Below are positions 62,078-64,000 of a DNA stretch of 64,000 bases, one piece after another; within the stretch, counting starts at the first letter, position 1, and the number at the start of each line of letters is the position of its first letter. This DNA is from JAWKXU01 sp020446465. Lineage in GTDB: Bacteria; Pseudomonadota; Alphaproteobacteria; Sphingomonadales; Sphingomonadaceae. The DNA lies in assembly GCA_041396845.1 (NCBI GenBank), contig JAWKXU010000002.1, positions 434,001-498,000 on the forward strand. Reading direction: 5' to 3'. The translations under genes were made by a program, and so were the position numbers. The notes below the pieces were generated by a model that saw nothing but the letters and a program-made list of their open reading frames with translations, was not told where the DNA came from and ran no database searches.

Positions 62078-63109
62078 ATGCCCGAACACCGGACAAAAAT
62101 TGGCGTTGCGATAACGGCTTTTGAAGCCGCTCCGTTCATCGGGGCATGTCTGTCCAGTCTGCTCGCATCACGCGACGTTGATCTGCGCGTCGTGGTTGTC
62201 GATAACGCCAGCCCTGACGACACGTGCGGAGCCATTCGCCGCTGGGCAGTCGATCATCTGGACCGGGCAGCTTTTACAGAAGCGGAAGCAGACGCCATCG
62301 CCTGCACGGATAGCTGGCTCACACTCCTCAAAAGCCCGGTAAACGGCGGCTTTGCCCATGGCACCAACCGCGCGCTCGAACTGCTGATGGCAGACCCGTC
62401 CATCGCGTTGTTCTGGGTTCTCAATCCCGATTGTGAGGCCCGGCACGATACAGCGGCGCACTATGCAAGGGCAGGGACGGACGGGAACTTCGCACTGATG
62501 GGCGGGCGCACGCTCTATGCCAACCATCCCGATACGGTCCAGACAGACGGCGGGCGCGTGTCACGCTGGACGGGGGTTTGCCAGTCGGTCAATCTGGGCA
62601 AGCCCGCTGCCGACACTGCCCCGCCCCCCGTCGAAACGCTGGACTTCATTACCGGTGCCAATTGCGTCGCCTCGCGCGCCTTTCTGGAACAGGCCGGGCT
62701 TATGGCGGAACACTATTTCCTCTATTACGAGGAAGTTGATTGGGCGATGCGCCGGGCTGCCTTGCCTTTGCGCCATGTGCCAGAGGCGATCGTGCATCAT
62801 CTGGCTGGCGCGACAATCGGCAGCGGAACGCACCAGCGACGCCCGTCAGCCTTTGCCAATTATTTCAATTATCGCAATCGAATGCGCTTTCTTCACCGGT
62901 TCAGCCCCCAGTCAGTGCCGCTCGCGCTGGTTCATGCCGCGGCCAAGGCTGGCCAGCTCATCCTGAAAGGCGCGTGGGACGAAGCAGGCGGGCTGGCGCG
63001 TGGCGCTCTCGGCCTCTCTCCGCCGCGCGCAGTGCGGGCGCGACTTTCAGCAGAGGCGCAAGCCCTCGCCTTTGGCGCAAAATCCAGCGTTAGGGTCAGG
63101 ACCCATTAA
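62078..63109 (+). CDS. Glycosyltransferase family 2
   Basis: This protein of 343 residues has a GT-A fold: VVVVDNASPDDT for the nucleotide site, WVLNPDCEA for the DxD-like acidic site, and YEEVDWAMRRAALPL, typical of rhamnosyltransferase-like GT2. The C-terminal part has membrane-association-like helices. The last residues and the TAA stop come from the left end of the MITE-like element at 63090, so the original C-terminus has been replaced. It has no polysaccharide neighbours. Confidence 0.88.
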   Translation: MPEHRTKIGVAITAFEAAPFIGACLSSLLASRDVDLRVVVVDNASPDDTCGAIRRWAVDHLDRAAFTEAEADAIACTDSWLTLLKSPVNGGFAHGTNRALELLMADPSIALFWVLNPDCEARHDTAAHYARAGTDGNFALMGGRTLYANHPDTVQTDGGRVSRWTGVCQSVNLGKPAADTAPPPVETLDFITGANCVASRAFLEQAGLMAEHYFLYYEEVDWAMRRAALPLRHVPEAIVHHLAGATIGSGTHQRRPSAFANYFNYRNRMRFLHRFSPQSVPLALVHAAAKAGQLILKGAWDEAGGLARGALGLSPPRAVRARLSAEAQALAFGAKSSVRVRTH

Positions 63110-63357
63110 CCGCACCTTTGAGGTTTGAGACAAAATGGTTCATCGCAAGGAGAGAAAGCGCAGGAATATATCGATCTTTCAAGGTTTCTCGACGCTACGA
63201 TGGGCCGTTTTGACCAAATCCCGCAGGGACGGCGGAATGGCTTCCATCTCAAACCGAAATCCGCTTGCAAAGGCAACCAGCCTTCACGGCGCGCATTTCG
63301 GCCCGATATGTTCGCCATTCGGCCGCCTCGAATGCGTGGCTAATGGGGCCTGACCCT
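63090..63357. mobile_element. MITE-like 268-bp element with 17-bp terminal inverted repeats
   Basis: AGGGTCAGGACCCATTA at 63092-63108 is the inverse, with one mismatch, of TAATGGGGCCTGACCCT at 63341-63357. AGCG at 63086-63089 and 63358-63361 may be a 4-bp target duplication. No transposase gene fits inside. It sits between converging genes and supplies the stop codons of both. Confidence 0.7.
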
Positions 63358-63517
63358 AGCGACGTGCGAGCCGCTGGGCCTTATGATCGTGCGGCTGGTT
63401 GAGCCGATACTGGTCGCCCGACTGCACCCAACCCGAATGATCGACCGCGCCGCCTTCGGCCTGGTCCGGGCCTGACAGCCCATTGGTCTTGACCGGCTTT
63501 GCCTGAGCCATCGTCAT
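63356..63517 (-). CDS. Small protein of 53 residues, unknown function
   Basis: From ATG 63517 the frame reads MTMAQAKPVKTNGLSGPDQA, continues AVDHSGWVQSGDQYRLNQPH and ends AQRLARR at a TAG that includes the last bases of the MITE-like element. GAGAGGAGC directly precedes the ATG. Composition is hydrophilic and Gln/Gly-rich, with no membrane segment. I do not recognise a family; the strong ribosome site and the typical coding composition suggest a real gene. Its original C-terminus may have been altered by the element. Confidence 0.55.
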   Translation of the reverse strand: MTMAQAKPVKTNGLSGPDQAEGGAVDHSGWVQSGDQYRLNQPHDHKAQRLARR

Positions 63518-63796
63518 GCTCCTCTCATCGTCACATCGTTTGCCCGGCCACGTTCAAAGCGGCCAAACAGTCACGCAAGCAACGGCGCGGAGCACAGTCC
63601 GGTTCCGCGCCAGTGTCACTGTATGCATAATATACGACAAGGTCTTTTCGTCAGATTAATGAAGCGGTTGTGCGCCGTTCATCTACGCAGACAGACTTAT
63701 CCCAAAATAATCGCCGGCAGGCTTGCACTCGACAATTCCAATTCGCCCGGTTTTTTCGTATAGTGCGCGGCCAGCCTTTTTGCCCGGAGACACAAC

Positions 63797-64000
63797 ATGT
63801 CGTTGCTCGAAGCCCGCAAGACCTACAAGCCCTTTGAATACCCCTGGGCTTACGAGTTCTGGAAGCGGCAGCAGCAAGTGCACTGGATGCCCGAAGAAGT
63901 GCCGCTGGGCGAAGACTGCCGGGACTGGGCGCAGAAGCTTTCCGACCATGAACGCAACCTGCTGACGCAGATTTTTCGCTTTTTCACGCAGGCCGACGTG
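63797..64000 (+). CDS. nrdB: Ribonucleoside-diphosphate reductase beta subunit, N-terminal part, cut by window edge
   Basis: The 68 visible residues, MSLLEARKTYKPFEYPWAYE then FWKRQQQVHWMPEEVPLGED, match the N-terminus of class Ia R2 proteins, which carry the diiron-tyrosyl radical. CCCGGAG precedes the ATG. The iron ligands lie beyond the window. It is encoded on the same strand as nrdA but separated from it by the glycosyltransferase and the small gene. Confidence 0.93.
   Translation, partial: MSLLEARKTYKPFEYPWAYEFWKRQQQVHWMPEEVPLGEDCRDWAQKLSDHERNLLTQIFRFFTQADV

Noticed and set aside
63125..63343. Frames of about 72 residues inside the MITE-like element
   Set aside because: They overlap in two frames, lack a ribosome site and lie between terminal repeats; no protein family seen.
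1..64000. CRISPR array or cas genes
   Set aside because: No regularly spaced repeat clusters and no Cas-like proteins were seen.
1..64000. rRNA operon or replication origin
   Set aside because: No rRNA-like sequence, DnaA-box cluster or rep gene was seen; the ParB-like gene has no parA partner.

Overview
The window is chromosomal DNA of an alphaproteobacterium, most likely a member of the Sphingomonadales (Novosphingobium, Sphingobium or an Erythrobacter relative). This is inferred from the housekeeping genes on the right (thioredoxin with a helical tail, Lon-like domain, folD, yggT, argB, guaA, tldD, nadB, nrdA/nrdB), the GC-rich codon use, the TonB-dependent receptor, and an accessory region rich in alphaproteobacterial ICE genes (DUF932, DUF6878, DUF736, DUF2274, TrbK-alt, TrbI, ParB-like).

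Region 1 (1-19.5 kb) is a catabolic gene cluster. A minus-strand operon (alcohol dehydrogenase, HSL-type hydrolase, Old Yellow Enzyme, Baeyer-Villiger monooxygenase) has the logic alcohol -> ketone, enone reduction, ketone -> lactone, lactone -> hydroxy acid. It is decaying: the dehydrogenase has three frameshifts, an IS1111-type element splits the hydrolase, and an IS407-type element splits the OYE gene. A second set follows (SDR, frameshifted hydrolase, LimB-like flavin monooxygenase, rhodanese, two VOC proteins, HSL hydrolase, second BVMO, SDR, aldo/keto reductase, TonB receptor). The enzyme classes resemble cyclic-ketone or monoterpene degradation, but no substrate can be read from the sequence.

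Region 2 (19.5-23.7 kb) is a scar zone. A second IS407 copy joins a receptor truncated at its 5' end to a NADAR antitoxin relic truncated at its 5' end. An IS21 fragment follows, then an ICE remnant (DUF6878 remnant and DUF932) whose genes share a hairpin leader.

Region 3 (23.7-46.2 kb) is an integrated island at tRNA-Gly(GCC), bounded by 52-bp direct repeats of the tRNA 3' part. It holds a tyrosine integrase, a RelE/HigB-type toxin-antitoxin pair, a czc-like metal efflux operon, a P1B-4-type metal ATPase, a LysR regulator, remnants of conjugation genes (TrbK-alt, DUF2274, truncated TrbI), an IS21 element that probably deleted the transfer genes, an RcnR-type repressor, DUF736, a CDF transporter with a divergent MerR regulator, a YnfA protein and a ParB-like protein. 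Both ends carry the same three-part motif array at identical spacing, a good candidate for integrase arm sites.

Region 4 (46.3-64 kb) is core chromosome: trx, LON-domain protein, folD, yggT, argB, guaA, tldD, ABC ATPase, nadB, an SDR, PilZ, NrtS-like, nrdA with two candidate NrdR boxes, a glycosyltransferase, a 268-bp MITE-like element, a 53-residue small protein and the start of nrdB.
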